DNA from: Ensifer sp. IC3342
GTDB lineage: Bacteria > Pseudomonadota > Alphaproteobacteria > Rhizobiales > Rhizobiaceae
Assembly: GCF_020193655.1 (NCBI RefSeq)
Contig: NZ_JADYVE010000006.1
Span: forward strand, 310,001-374,000
Length of the DNA: 64,000 nt
Direction: 5' to 3'
The notes beneath the pieces were generated by a model that made no database searches, was not told the DNA's origin, and saw nothing but the letters and a program-made list of their open reading frames with translations. Both the position numbers and the translations under genes were made by a program. Positions 44,182-51,942 of this stretch are shown piece after piece. Every line of letters starts with the position of its first letter. Within the stretch, counting starts at the first letter, position 1.

Positions 44182-45195
44182 TCAGAGTGGCGGCAATACG
44201 CCGACCGGAATGAAGGCAAGGAAGGCGGTACCGTCGCGGACGTTGAGCTTCACCGTTGCCTCGTTCTTGCCGCCGGCAAGCGCCTTCAGCATGTTGGCGA
44301 TGTTGTTGATCAGGTCCGTTTCGTCCGGAACCACCTTCACAAGGCTCGCCCGCCAGGCATCGATATTCATCATCGTCAGCGAGAATTCGCCGGAAATCAG
44401 GCCCTGATCATTCACCGAAAAGGGCCCTGAAAGCTTCGCGCTCATTCCGTCGCCCGCGTCCAGCGTCAAGTGACGCAGTTCGCCGCTGCTGCCGCGAAGC
44501 ATGTGCTCTGAAAGTGCACCTGCCTGCATCCACCCGGCCTTGCCGATGACGGTGACGTCAGCTGCGACATCGACCGGGGCGGCGAGGCTCGGCCCTTGCT
44601 CCGGGCGCAGGTCGAGCTTCTCCACGCTCAGGGCGGCGTCGAGGTCTTCGCCGTTCTGGCGCAGGTGCATCTCGCCGTGGCTTGCGCCAAAACCCAGGCT
44701 GTCGCCCGTCAGCGGCCAACGCGCCGTTCCCGTGAGATTGTCATAGGCGATCGACGTGCGGTCGAGGCCCGACATCGTCGCCTTGAGGCTCGCGTGCAGC
44801 AGCGTCCAATCGGCCGAGAGCGTCAGGCCGGGCGACATCCGGACCTCGGCGGGACCGTCGAGTTCGACGACGGCATGCCCCGGCTGATAGACCTGGGCGG
44901 CCGTTCTCAAGGCGCCGAAGGATGCGGAAGCGCCGCGAACATTGTCGTCGAGCCGCAGCTTGTCGCAGAAGAGGCCAATGCGGAACGGGAAGCCGCGCAC
45001 GTCCATCTCCGTGCACTCACCGCCAAGACCATTTTCCCGCTTTTCCGAGAGGTAGGTTGTCAGCCGCTTTTCGATCTGGTCCGCAGCGAAGAACCAGCCG
45101 GCGGAATAAATGCCGGCGGCGAGCACGATGCCTACTGTCAGCCAGAGAAATTTCCTGCCGGCTGGCGATCCGTTGGCGACATCGGTGACGGTCAT
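44182..45195 (-). CDS. DUF2125 membrane-anchored protein
   Basis: The 337-residue product has one N-terminal transmembrane segment (FLWLTVGIVLAAGIYSAGWFF) followed by a periplasmic domain with CTEMDVRGFPFRIGLFCDKL, the DUF2125 hallmark with two Cys. Family function is unknown; AsmA-like lipid transport folds are suspected for such proteins but not shown. The ATG at 45195 is used; a TTG lies 18 bases upstream. Confidence 0.85.
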   Translation of the reverse strand: MTVTDVANGSPAGRKFLWLTVGIVLAAGIYSAGWFFAADQIEKRLTTYLSEKRENGLGGECTEMDVRGFPFRIGLFCDKLRLDDNVRGASASFGALRTAAQVYQPGHAVVELDGPAEVRMSPGLTLSADWTLLHASLKATMSGLDRTSIAYDNLTGTARWPLTGDSLGFGASHGEMHLRQNGEDLDAALSVEKLDLRPEQGPSLAAPVDVAADVTVIGKAGWMQAGALSEHMLRGSSGELRHLTLDAGDGMSAKLSGPFSVNDQGLISGEFSLTMMNIDAWRASLVKVVPDETDLINNIANMLKALAGGKNEATVKLNVRDGTAFLAFIPVGVLPPL

Positions 45196-45262
45196 TCTAA
45201 TCGCGTACTCCAATTACTGCTGTGGCTGGAACCGCTTCCGATCATTGTGATCGAAGGTGGAG

Positions 45263-45433
45263 ATGAAGAAACGACCTTTTCTCATTCCATTCCGGGTGGC
45301 GGTTGCCCATCCTGCAAACTATTTTCCATTCCTGTATACGGTTGCCGGCCTCCTCTTCCATGTGCCGACGAAGTTTCGACTTGATCGATCGCGACAGCGC
45401 TGGCGAATGATGCGACACGTGGCAGGCGGCTAA
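45263..45433 (+). CDS. Possible small basic protein (56 aa)
   Basis: A short frame with GGTGGAG just before the ATG begins MKKRPFLIPFRVAVAHP and is rich in Arg and aromatic residues, with one mildly hydrophobic stretch (FLYTVAGLLF). It ends seven bases before the ChaC-like gene. It may be real or chance; I recognise no family, and the spacing of the ribosome binding site is short. Confidence 0.25.
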   Translation: MKKRPFLIPFRVAVAHPANYFPFLYTVAGLLFHVPTKFRLDRSRQRWRMMRHVAGG

Positions 45434-45439
45434 GCTTGA

Positions 45440-46012
45440 ATGGCAGTGGATATGGACGAATTTTGGGTCTTTGGCTACGGGTCGTTGATGTGGAACCCGG
45501 GTTTCCGGTTTGAGGAGAAGTCGACGGCGCGCGCCTTTGGCTACCGGCGCTCCCTCTGCGTGCATTCATGGGTGCATCGCGGCACGGAGCAGCGGCCGGG
45601 TCTCGTTCTCGGCCTCGACTATGGCGGCTCCTGCATCGGCACGGCATTTCGCGTGCCTGGAGGCGAACAGGCCGATGTGGTCGACTATCTGCGCGAGCGC
45701 GAGCTTGTAACGCAAGTCTACAGGGAGCGGACCATGCCGGTTCAGCTTGCCGACGGGCGTCGCGTGCCGGCACTTGCCTATGTGGTCGACCGCGGTCACG
45801 CTCAATATGCCGGAGCACTCAGCGCGGCGGAAGCGGCGGAAACGGTGGCAACCGCCTTCGGCAAGTCCGGGCCGAACACCGAATACGTGCTCAATACGCT
45901 CGCGCATCTGAGGGAGATGGGGATTCGCGACCAATGGCTGGAGGATGTGGTTGCAAGATTGGCTGCGACGACAGCGCCGCACGCCTTTTCGGACGCACAA
46001 AGGACGCTGTAG
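45440..46012 (+). CDS. ChaC-like gamma-glutamylcyclotransferase
   Basis: ChaC-type enzymes release 5-oxoproline from glutathione or gamma-glutamyl peptides. The 190-residue protein has FGYGSLMWNPGF, the glycine-rich substrate loop, FGYRRSLCVHSWVHRGT, LGLDYGGSCIGTAFRV and the catalytic Glu in the VVDYLRERELVTQVY region. The last 13 residues and the stop (45971-46012) are made from half of a RIME repeat, so the native C-terminus was probably replaced. A second ATG at 45452 is an equal start. Confidence 0.88.
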   Translation: MAVDMDEFWVFGYGSLMWNPGFRFEEKSTARAFGYRRSLCVHSWVHRGTEQRPGLVLGLDYGGSCIGTAFRVPGGEQADVVDYLRERELVTQVYRERTMPVQLADGRRVPALAYVVDRGHAQYAGALSAAEAAETVATAFGKSGPNTEYVLNTLAHLREMGIRDQWLEDVVARLAATTAPHAFSDAQRTL

Positions 46013-46013
46013 C
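45971..46013 (+). repeat. Half RIME-like repeat inside a coding end
   Basis: ACAGCGCCGCACGCC, then GGACGCACAAAGGACGCTGTAGC, matches the first half of the other RIME copies. It provides the last codons and TAG of the ChaC-like gene. Confidence 0.7.
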
Positions 46014-46019
46014 TTGGGC

Positions 46020-46805
46020 TCAGGACGCCTGACCGAGTTCGCGCAGCCGCTGCTTTGCGGTCTCCGGCAACGGCAGCTGCGGATTGGCCTTGACCGTCTC
46101 GACAAGCAACTCATCGCTTGCGGCCTCGGTTACCTCGACCAGCTTTTTGAGAAATGCATCCGGATCCATCCCGGCCTCGACCGGCGGCAGGATGCGCACC
46201 TTGAAATGCCCGGGGAAGCGCAGGAATTTTCGTCGCGGCCAGAAGAGGCCCGGATGCATGGCAACGGGCACGACCGGGACTTTCAGATCGCGGTAAAGGC
46301 GCGCGATGCCGTATTTGTACTCGGGCGGTGCACCCGGAGGACGGCGCGTGCCTTCTGGATAAATGATCAATTGCCGCCCGGTCGCCATCTCGTTCTTTGT
46401 GCGCTCCATCACGTCGGTCATCGCCTTGCCGCGCGCCGCGCGGTTTACGGGCACCATGCGCTGCTTGATGACGTACCAGCCGAACAGCGGTATCCAGGTA
46501 AGCTCGCGCTTGAGAATGTAGAAGGGATCGTCGAGCCATGGCAGGAGCGCATAGGCATCCCAGAAGGACTGGTGCTTGGGCGCGAAAATATAAGACCCCT
46601 CCGGAATATTCTCCAAGCCTTCGATTTCGAACGTCGTGCCGACAATCTTCTCCAGGAGCCAGTGGTTGCTGCGCACCCAATTCTTCGGCACGAACCAGGC
46701 CTTCTTGCGGGGGAGAATGAAATAGATCGGCGTCAACACGATCATCTGCACGATCAGATTGGCATAGAAAACCAGATTGAAAAGGATCGAACGCAGGATG
46801 ATCAT
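46020..46805 (-). CDS. plsC: 1-acyl-sn-glycerol-3-phosphate acyltransferase
   Basis: PlsC makes phosphatidic acid from lysophosphatidic acid at the inner membrane. The 261-residue protein has an N-terminal hydrophobic helix, the HX4D motif HQSFWD (H78, D83), VNRAARGKAM, the EGTRRPPG substrate motif and PVAMHPGLFW. The ATG at 46805 is used; a longer frame begins at a TTG. It converges with the ChaC-like gene, the stops lying seven bases apart. Confidence 0.92.
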   Translation of the reverse strand: MIILRSILFNLVFYANLIVQMIVLTPIYFILPRKKAWFVPKNWVRSNHWLLEKIVGTTFEIEGLENIPEGSYIFAPKHQSFWDAYALLPWLDDPFYILKRELTWIPLFGWYVIKQRMVPVNRAARGKAMTDVMERTKNEMATGRQLIIYPEGTRRPPGAPPEYKYGIARLYRDLKVPVVPVAMHPGLFWPRRKFLRFPGHFKVRILPPVEAGMDPDAFLKKLVEVTEAASDELLVETVKANPQLPLPETAKQRLRELGQAS

Positions 46806-46948
46806 CAGGTGGCTCTCGATGCGGTGCAGCAATTCAAAGCTTGGCCGGGTCGGCCACTCCGCTGCCTACACGAATATGTCGTCGAGGAAAACCGCCGCGA
46901 CGGCGCGGCTTGTGTTTACCAGCGCAAAAGTCGTCGCGAGGCTCCCGC

Positions 46949-47002
46949 ACTTCAAAGTGCCACAGGGACCTTTGCGCGTCCGATTGGACGCGCGGCGCTG
47001 TA
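46949..47002 (-). repeat. RIME-like repeat, truncated copy
   Basis: In reverse orientation CACTTCAAAGTGCCAC is followed by CCTTTGCGCGTCC and GGACGCGCGGCGCTGTA. The second palindrome is missing. A stray GCAGCAATTCAAAG at 46827-46840 may be another piece. Confidence 0.6.
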
Positions 47003-47019
47003 GGCGGCCGACCCCCTTG

Positions 47020-47745
47020 CTATTCTTCGGCCGGGGTCGCCCGAGACGAAATTGCCCGGAGGCCGTTCGTCGGACGCGCCCCCATCATGTCGAGCATGGA
47101 GGCGACGGAATATTTGCCATATTCGAGCAGAATGGCCTTTAGCACGCGCGGGTTGCGCAGCCAGTTGGTCGTCTTCAGATCGGAATTGACGACCGGATAG
47201 GCGATGAACTCCGTGTCGGGTTTGGCGCGGCGCAACTCCAGAAGGCTGCGCGGCATGTGATAGTTGTTGGTGACAACGAGCACGCTCTTATAGCCGCGAT
47301 TGCGGATCCACTGCGCAGCTTCCGTGGCGTTGCCGATCGTGTCGATCGCTTCATGTCCGATGTCGACGCAACATTTGAAGAGATCGGCCGAGCTCTGCGT
47401 GTTCCGGCGTATCTGGGTTCCTGTCGTCGTCGGATGGACGCCCGAGATCAGCAGCCGCTTGCCCGCGCCTGATTTCAGAAGATCCACCGCCTGATCGATC
47501 CGCTGGAACCCGCCCGTGAGGACGACGATTGCGTCTGCCTTCGGATGAGCAGGCGGCTGCAGTGAAGCAACGGTATCTGCAAATTGCAGGAAGCCGGCGA
47601 TGAAAACGGCGAGGAAGATAAGCAGCACGAAAAACGTCCGGCGCAGGAGCTTGCGCAGCAGGCTGCGGGACCGGCGGCGGCGCGCGGCCCTCTCCCGCCA
47701 GTTGCCTCTCTCGGCCATTCCACTCTCGCCCAATTCTCGCACCAT
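47020..47745 (-). CDS. YdcF/ElyC-family (DUF218) membrane protein
   Basis: The 241-residue product has a strongly basic start (RERAARRRRSRSLLRKLLRR), one transmembrane helix (TFFVLLIFLAVFIAGFLQF) and a DUF218 domain with DAIVVLTGGFQRIDQAVDLL, KRLLISGVHP and VVTNNYHMPRSLLELRRA. Relatives ElyC and SanA affect cell-envelope integrity, ElyC acting on lipid carrier use. The ATG at 47745 has AAGAGAA upstream; the longer frame starts inside a RIME repeat. It lies between plsC and ftsX. Confidence 0.87.
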   Translation of the reverse strand: MVRELGESGMAERGNWRERAARRRRSRSLLRKLLRRTFFVLLIFLAVFIAGFLQFADTVASLQPPAHPKADAIVVLTGGFQRIDQAVDLLKSGAGKRLLISGVHPTTTGTQIRRNTQSSADLFKCCVDIGHEAIDTIGNATEAAQWIRNRGYKSVLVVTNNYHMPRSLLELRRAKPDTEFIAYPVVNSDLKTTNWLRNPRVLKAILLEYGKYSVASMLDMMGARPTNGLRAISSRATPAEE

Positions 47746-47761
47746 CGTGATTCTCTTCACA

Positions 47762-47867
47762 TACAGCGCCGCGCGTCCAATCGGACGCACAAAGGTCGCT
47801 GTAGCACTTTGAATTGCTGCATGATTTTGTCCTTAAATCGATTCCGATTTAGGGAATCATGCAGTAG
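47762..47867 (+). repeat. RIME-like repeat, copy 4
   Basis: A full-length copy runs from TACAGCGCCGCGCG to CATGCAGTAG, with GCGTCC/GGACGC and CTGCATGAT/ATCATGCAG arms. It sits between the ftsX end and the start of the YdcF-like gene, close to the likely promoter of the latter. Confidence 0.82.
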
Positions 47868-47915
47868 CCGCAGATTGCGGCAGGGAATGGATGGAGTGAA
47901 GGCGGTTCATGGCTG

Positions 47916-48920
47916 TCAGCTTTGATAGGTGTCCGTCCGGCCGGGATCCGACCGGATGAGATCGATTTCGTAGATCGTCCGCATGACTGTAAGCCGGGCC
48001 GTCAGAGTCGTCAGCAGCGCGATGACGATTATGATCGCGAAAATGCCGAGATAACCGGTATAGCCGATGGCAAATCGGCCAAACAGCGCCGTTGCCTGAT
48101 CCGATTCGGGGGTGGCGAGCGTCTGCGATTGCCAGAAACTGGCCATTGCGAAGGAAAGCGCGGCCAGCAAGCCGCCCGCACCGGCGCCTTTCAGGCTGAT
48201 TCGAAGGAAGTGCTTCTGGAACTCGGAGGCGACGAAACTCGCCTCCGCACCGACAAAATGCAGCACTTCGACGATGTGGCGGTTGCCGGACAATGCGCCG
48301 CGGGTTGCGAAGACGACGGTGAGGACCATGGCCGAGAAAACCAGCGCGAGGACGCCGCTCCCGATCATCGCGGTGGTATTGGCCATTGCCACCAGACGGT
48401 CGACCCAAGTGCGATGGTCGTCGAGAAAGGCCTGCGGGATGGTTTCCGTCAGCGCCTCGCGCATGGCGGCAAAATCGGGCGGGTTGTTCTCGTCGATCGT
48501 AATGACGATCAGTCGCGGCACAGGCAGCTCGTCGAGATCGAGTCCCTCGCCGAGCCACGGCTCGAGCAGCCGGGCCGTGGCGGCCCGGTCGACAATCTTT
48601 CCGCCGGTCGTGCCGCTGAAGGTCAGCGCCAGGTCGCGCGCATCGGCGAGCGCCTTTTCCATGTCGAGTTTGTCGTCGGGTTTGATCTGGATGGTGATTT
48701 CCCGCGAGATCTGGGACTGCCAGCTTTGCGCCGTCGCCCGTACCATGCTGACCCCGCCGAGCGTCAGGCAGGCGAGGAAGGACATGATCGCGATGACGCA
48801 CATCAGCGCATGGCCGGAAACATTGGCCGAAGGCACGATCGGACCGGTCGGGCGCACGCGCATCTCGGCGCGACGCTGCTGCTGTTCGGGTTCGCGGCGG
48901 GGGACGCTGTTCTCATTCAT
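47916..48920 (-). CDS. ftsX: Cell division protein FtsX
   Basis: FtsX is the membrane partner of FtsE and controls septal peptidoglycan hydrolases. The 334-residue protein has a Pro/Arg-rich cytoplasmic start, a first helix (CVIAIMSFLACLTLGGVSM), an extracytoplasmic loop, and three further helices with VLHFVGAEASFVASEFQKHFL before the third. It overlaps the ftsE stop by eight bases. Confidence 0.93.
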   Translation of the reverse strand: MNENSVPRREPEQQQRRAEMRVRPTGPIVPSANVSGHALMCVIAIMSFLACLTLGGVSMVRATAQSWQSQISREITIQIKPDDKLDMEKALADARDLALTFSGTTGGKIVDRAATARLLEPWLGEGLDLDELPVPRLIVITIDENNPPDFAAMREALTETIPQAFLDDHRTWVDRLVAMANTTAMIGSGVLALVFSAMVLTVVFATRGALSGNRHIVEVLHFVGAEASFVASEFQKHFLRISLKGAGAGGLLAALSFAMASFWQSQTLATPESDQATALFGRFAIGYTGYLGIFAIIIVIALLTTLTARLTVMRTIYEIDLIRSDPGRTDTYQS

Positions 48921-49608
48921 AGATGTCGAGCCGTCCCTGTGACAGGATCATGCGTCGAGCCTCGACCTGGTCCATCAAAGACAGGTCGTGGGTGGCGATC
49001 ACCACTGCCGTTCCAAGCCGATTGAGCTCGAGGAAGAGGTTCAGCAGCCGGCGGGCCATCGGCGGATCGACGTTGCCCGTCGGCTCGTCGGCGAGCAGGA
49101 TCTCCGGCCGGTCGATCAGGGCCCGGGCGATCGCTGCGCGTTGTTTTTCCCCGCCCGAAAGCACCGGCGGCAGCACGTTGATACGCTCGCCGAGCCCGAC
49201 CCATTTGAGCAGTTCGAGCACATCCGCGCGGTAGCTTGCCTCCTCCTTGCCGCGTACTCGGAGCGGCAAGGCGACGTTCTCGTAGGTCGTCAGATGGTCA
49301 AGCAGCCGGAAGTCCTGGAAGACGATTCCAACGCGCCGGCGCAGCATCGGGAATTCGTCTCGCGGGATGGAGGAGATATTGCGATCGAACATGCGGATCA
49401 ATCCGCGCGTCGGCTGCAGCGACAAAAAGAGCAGCCGCAGCAAGGTCGTCTTGCCGGCGCCCGAGGGTCCGGTGAGAAACTGAAACGACCGGCGTGGAAT
49501 GTCGAATGTCAGGTCCCGGAGGATTTCCGGTCCCATGCCATAGCGCAGTCCGACGTTCTCAAAGTGAATCAATGGGCCAGCCCAGTTTCTCGTCACGACC
49601 TTCGACAT
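48913..49608 (-). CDS. ftsE: Cell division ATP-binding protein FtsE
   Basis: FtsE is the ABC-type ATPase that drives FtsX. The 231-residue protein has Walker A GPSGAGKT at 47-54, the Q-loop FQDFRLLDHLT, the signature LSGGEKQR, Walker B LLADEPTGNVD and THD. About ten residues precede the usual IHFENVGLRYG beginning. It is divergent from the gene at 49912. Confidence 0.94.
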   Translation of the reverse strand: MSKVVTRNWAGPLIHFENVGLRYGMGPEILRDLTFDIPRRSFQFLTGPSGAGKTTLLRLLFLSLQPTRGLIRMFDRNISSIPRDEFPMLRRRVGIVFQDFRLLDHLTTYENVALPLRVRGKEEASYRADVLELLKWVGLGERINVLPPVLSGGEKQRAAIARALIDRPEILLADEPTGNVDPPMARRLLNLFLELNRLGTAVVIATHDLSLMDQVEARRMILSQGRLDIYE

Positions 49609-49911
49609 CCGCCGCCAAGCCGATCGTCCGCGCAGAGGATAGCAAGTCCGCCTGGGTACAATCGATGTGCGGCACGGTGGTTAAGCGGCGGTTAACTTTC
49701 CATGAAAAGGCGTCGCTTTCACGGCCTCTTTCCGAAACATTAACCATTTCGGTTTACGTGTCGTCAGGATTTGATGCAATGCCCTGTTTCTTGCACAGGC
49801 CGGTTACAGGCATTGCCCGCAAGCTCCGCTCAAGGCTGCCGCCGGCCGCGCTGCCGATCTGCGCACACGATACTCCGGAAGGAGCGACGGAACGATCGCA
49901 AGGTGGAATCC
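49609..49911. other. Divergent intergenic region ftsE/membrane-protein gene
   Basis: About 300 bases contain AT-richer patches (GTTAACTTTCC near 49690, TTAACCATTTCGG near 49740) that suit promoters on both strands. No gene, repeat or hairpin is evident. Confidence 0.4.
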
Positions 49912-50544
49912 ATGCAGGCATTTCGCTCAAGAACCACCGCACGCGTCGATCTGCTTCCCCCGGAACGGGAGGCGCGTTCAAGTGGCGCCACGGCCAGAAA
50001 CCTCGACTATGTCGACGCGGAATTCGAGACCATCGCCACCGCCGCGCGGCCCAGCCCTCCGGTTTTCAACGACAACCGGCGAGCCGCTCGCCATAGGCGC
50101 GGTGAAATGCAAGCCCGGCAGGTTCTGACGGTCGTCGAGGCGACGTTGCGCCGCATGCCGCCCCGCCAATTCGCCGGGCTGGTCAGCGGGCTGGGTCTTG
50201 GGGTGTTCCTTCTGATCGTGGGCCTTTTCAGCGGGGGCCAGGCGGACACCCAGCCTCTTTCGATCGGAGCCGTCACGACTTCGTTCGACTATGCCGGCGG
50301 CATGCAGGTGCTTTCGGTCTACGGAAGCATCGACAACCGCTCCGGCACCGAACAGCGTTTGCCGCTTGTCGTGGTCGACGTCAGCAGCAACGGACGCAAG
50401 GTGACGGCTACGCGTTTGATGCCCGACGGCGTGTCGATTGCACCCGGCGAGAGCCGCCATTTCGCTGCCCGCCTTCCTTACGCGGGCGGAAAAATGCCTG
50501 ACGTGACGGTTTCTTTCGCCGAAAACAGTGTTTCTCGGCTCTGA
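49912..50544 (+). CDS. Single-pass membrane protein, unknown function (210 aa)
   Basis: The ATG at 49912 follows AAGGTGGAATC. A polar, Arg-rich N-terminal 100 residues is followed by one transmembrane helix (FAGLVSGLGLGVFLLIVGLF) and a C-terminal domain with YGSIDNRSGTEQRLPLVVVDVSSNGR, then AARLPYAGGKMPDVTVSF. The C-terminal part resembles the FxLYD/DUF3426-like beta domain of proteins often found near ftsE in alphaproteobacteria. It is followed by hpt on the same strand. Confidence 0.72.
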   Translation: MQAFRSRTTARVDLLPPEREARSSGATARNLDYVDAEFETIATAARPSPPVFNDNRRAARHRRGEMQARQVLTVVEATLRRMPPRQFAGLVSGLGLGVFLLIVGLFSGGQADTQPLSIGAVTTSFDYAGGMQVLSVYGSIDNRSGTEQRLPLVVVDVSSNGRKVTATRLMPDGVSIAPGESRHFAARLPYAGGKMPDVTVSFAENSVSRL

Positions 50545-50612
50545 TTGTGCTAAGCGGCGCTTGAAAGGAAGGCGCCCCCCGTCTTCCGCAATGAAGTGCT
50601 GGAGAGCCCCGC

Positions 50613-51158
50613 ATGCCCGTCGTCCGCGGCAAGAACATCGAAGTCCTTTACAGCGCCGAGACGATTGCTGCCCGCAATCACGAACTGGCCGATGCGATCG
50701 TTCGCGGCCCGCACAAGGATCTGCTGGTCATTTCGATATTGAAAGGCTCGTTCATCTTCGCGGCCGATCTCATCCGCGCCATGCATGACGCCGGTCTCGC
50801 ACCCGAAGTCGAATTCATCACGCTGTCGAGCTACGGCACGGGAACCGAATCCAAGGGCGTAAAGATCACCAAGGATATCGACAGCGACGTGCATGATCGC
50901 GATGTCCTGCTGATCGACGACATTCTCGAATCCGGCCGGACATTGCGTTTCGCCAAGGACCTGCTTCTGGAGCGCGGCGCACGCAATGTCACGATCGCCG
51001 TTCTCTTGGACAAGCGGATGAAGCGGCGGGTCGATCTGGAGGCCGATTACGTCGGCTTCGAGTGCCCGGACCATTTCGTCGTCGGCTACGGCATGGACGT
51101 CGCCTACGCCTTCCGCGAACTGCCATTCGTCGGTGTTGTCACGGGCGACGCTGAGTGA
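50613..51158 (+). CDS. hpt: Hypoxanthine phosphoribosyltransferase
   Basis: Hpt salvages hypoxanthine and guanine to IMP and GMP using PRPP. The 181-residue protein has LVISILKGSFIFAADLIR, the PRPP-binding DVLLIDDILESGRTL and the base-binding DYVGFECPDHFVVGYGMD. It ends at the edge of a RIME repeat and is followed by cpdR, as I recall in Sinorhizobium. Confidence 0.95.
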   Translation: MPVVRGKNIEVLYSAETIAARNHELADAIVRGPHKDLLVISILKGSFIFAADLIRAMHDAGLAPEVEFITLSSYGTGTESKGVKITKDIDSDVHDRDVLLIDDILESGRTLRFAKDLLLERGARNVTIAVLLDKRMKRRVDLEADYVGFECPDHFVVGYGMDVAYAFRELPFVGVVTGDAE

Positions 51159-51260
51159 TACGCCGCGCGTCCAATCGGGCGCGCAAAGGTCGCTGCTCCC
51201 CTTTGAATACTGCATGGACTTTGTCCTTGGATCGGGATCGGTCCAAGGAATGACGCGCTG
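51159..51260 (+). repeat. RIME-like repeat, copy 5
   Basis: It begins TACGCCGCGCGTCC one base after the hpt stop codon and continues through AAAGGTCGCTGC, TGCATGGAC and GGTCCAAGGA. The last palindrome ends differently (GACGCGCTGC), so the copy is diverged at the right. The 220 bases from here to cpdR contain no other feature that I can name. Confidence 0.65.
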
Positions 51261-51482
51261 CCTTTTCTGAAAATCGACACTGCGGCGTTTACCGAAAGCA
51301 AACGAAAAGCTGGTTGTTTGGACGGGCGTCACGGCTTCGGCCACACCGAAACGTGGCGTCGGCATATGCTCGAAATCGGCAGCGGTTTCACAAGGCATGA
51401 TGCTCGAGTTCAACGAGATGAGCGTCCTTTGTAAGCCCAAGGGACGCATGACGCTCTATGGGAGCGAATACGGGAGGCCATG

Positions 51483-51842
51483 ATGGCGAGAATCCTGATT
51501 ACCGAGGATGAGGATGCCTTGCGCTCATTTGTGGCGCGCGCATTGCGACTCGATGGACATGAAACTGTCGAGGCGGGCGATGGAGCCGACGGGCTCGCCT
51601 GCCTGCAAAGCCAGGCCTTTGATCTGCTCTTGTCCGATATCCGCATGCCGGTGATGGACGGCATCGAATTGGCGCATCAGGCCTCCGCCGCCTTTCCCGC
51701 GCTCAAGATCCTGCTGATGACCGGCTATGCGGAACAGCGCGAACGCGCGGACGATCTCTCGGTTAAGGTTGTCGATGTGATTTCCAAGCCGTTTTCGCTG
51801 CCCGATATCCGCAAGGCGGTCGCCTTGGCACTCGTCGCCTGA
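51483..51842 (+). CDS. cpdR: Response regulator CpdR
   Basis: CpdR is a single-domain receiver that, when unphosphorylated, directs ClpXP to substrates and so controls the cell cycle; in Sinorhizobium it is needed for bacteroid development. The 119-residue protein begins MARILITEDEDALRSFVARAL and has the phospho-acceptor D52 (LLLSDIRMP), LLMTGYAEQRERA and the lysine in SKPFSLPDIR. The ATG at 51483 has GGGAGG at good spacing. It is followed by a strong terminator. Confidence 0.88.
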   Translation: MARILITEDEDALRSFVARALRLDGHETVEAGDGADGLACLQSQAFDLLLSDIRMPVMDGIELAHQASAAFPALKILLMTGYAEQRERADDLSVKVVDVISKPFSLPDIRKAVALALVA

Positions 51843-51858
51843 CAGCCATTTTCGATTT

Positions 51859-51894
51859 CCGGCCCTCGCCGCTTTGCCCGGCGAGGGCCGGTTT
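51859..51894 (+). terminator. Terminator after cpdR
   Basis: CCGGCCCTCGCC and GGCGAGGGCCGG form a perfect twelve-pair stem with a nine-base loop, followed by a short TTT. Confidence 0.75.
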
Positions 51895-51942
51895 ATGCAT
51901 CCTTCTACACGCATAGCCGCGCTGTAAGGAACTATGCTGTGG

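Noticed and set aside
49494-50096. 200-codon plus-strand frame overlapping ftsE and the next gene
   Set aside because: Its first part is antisense to ftsE and its last part is out of frame with the supported gene at 49912.
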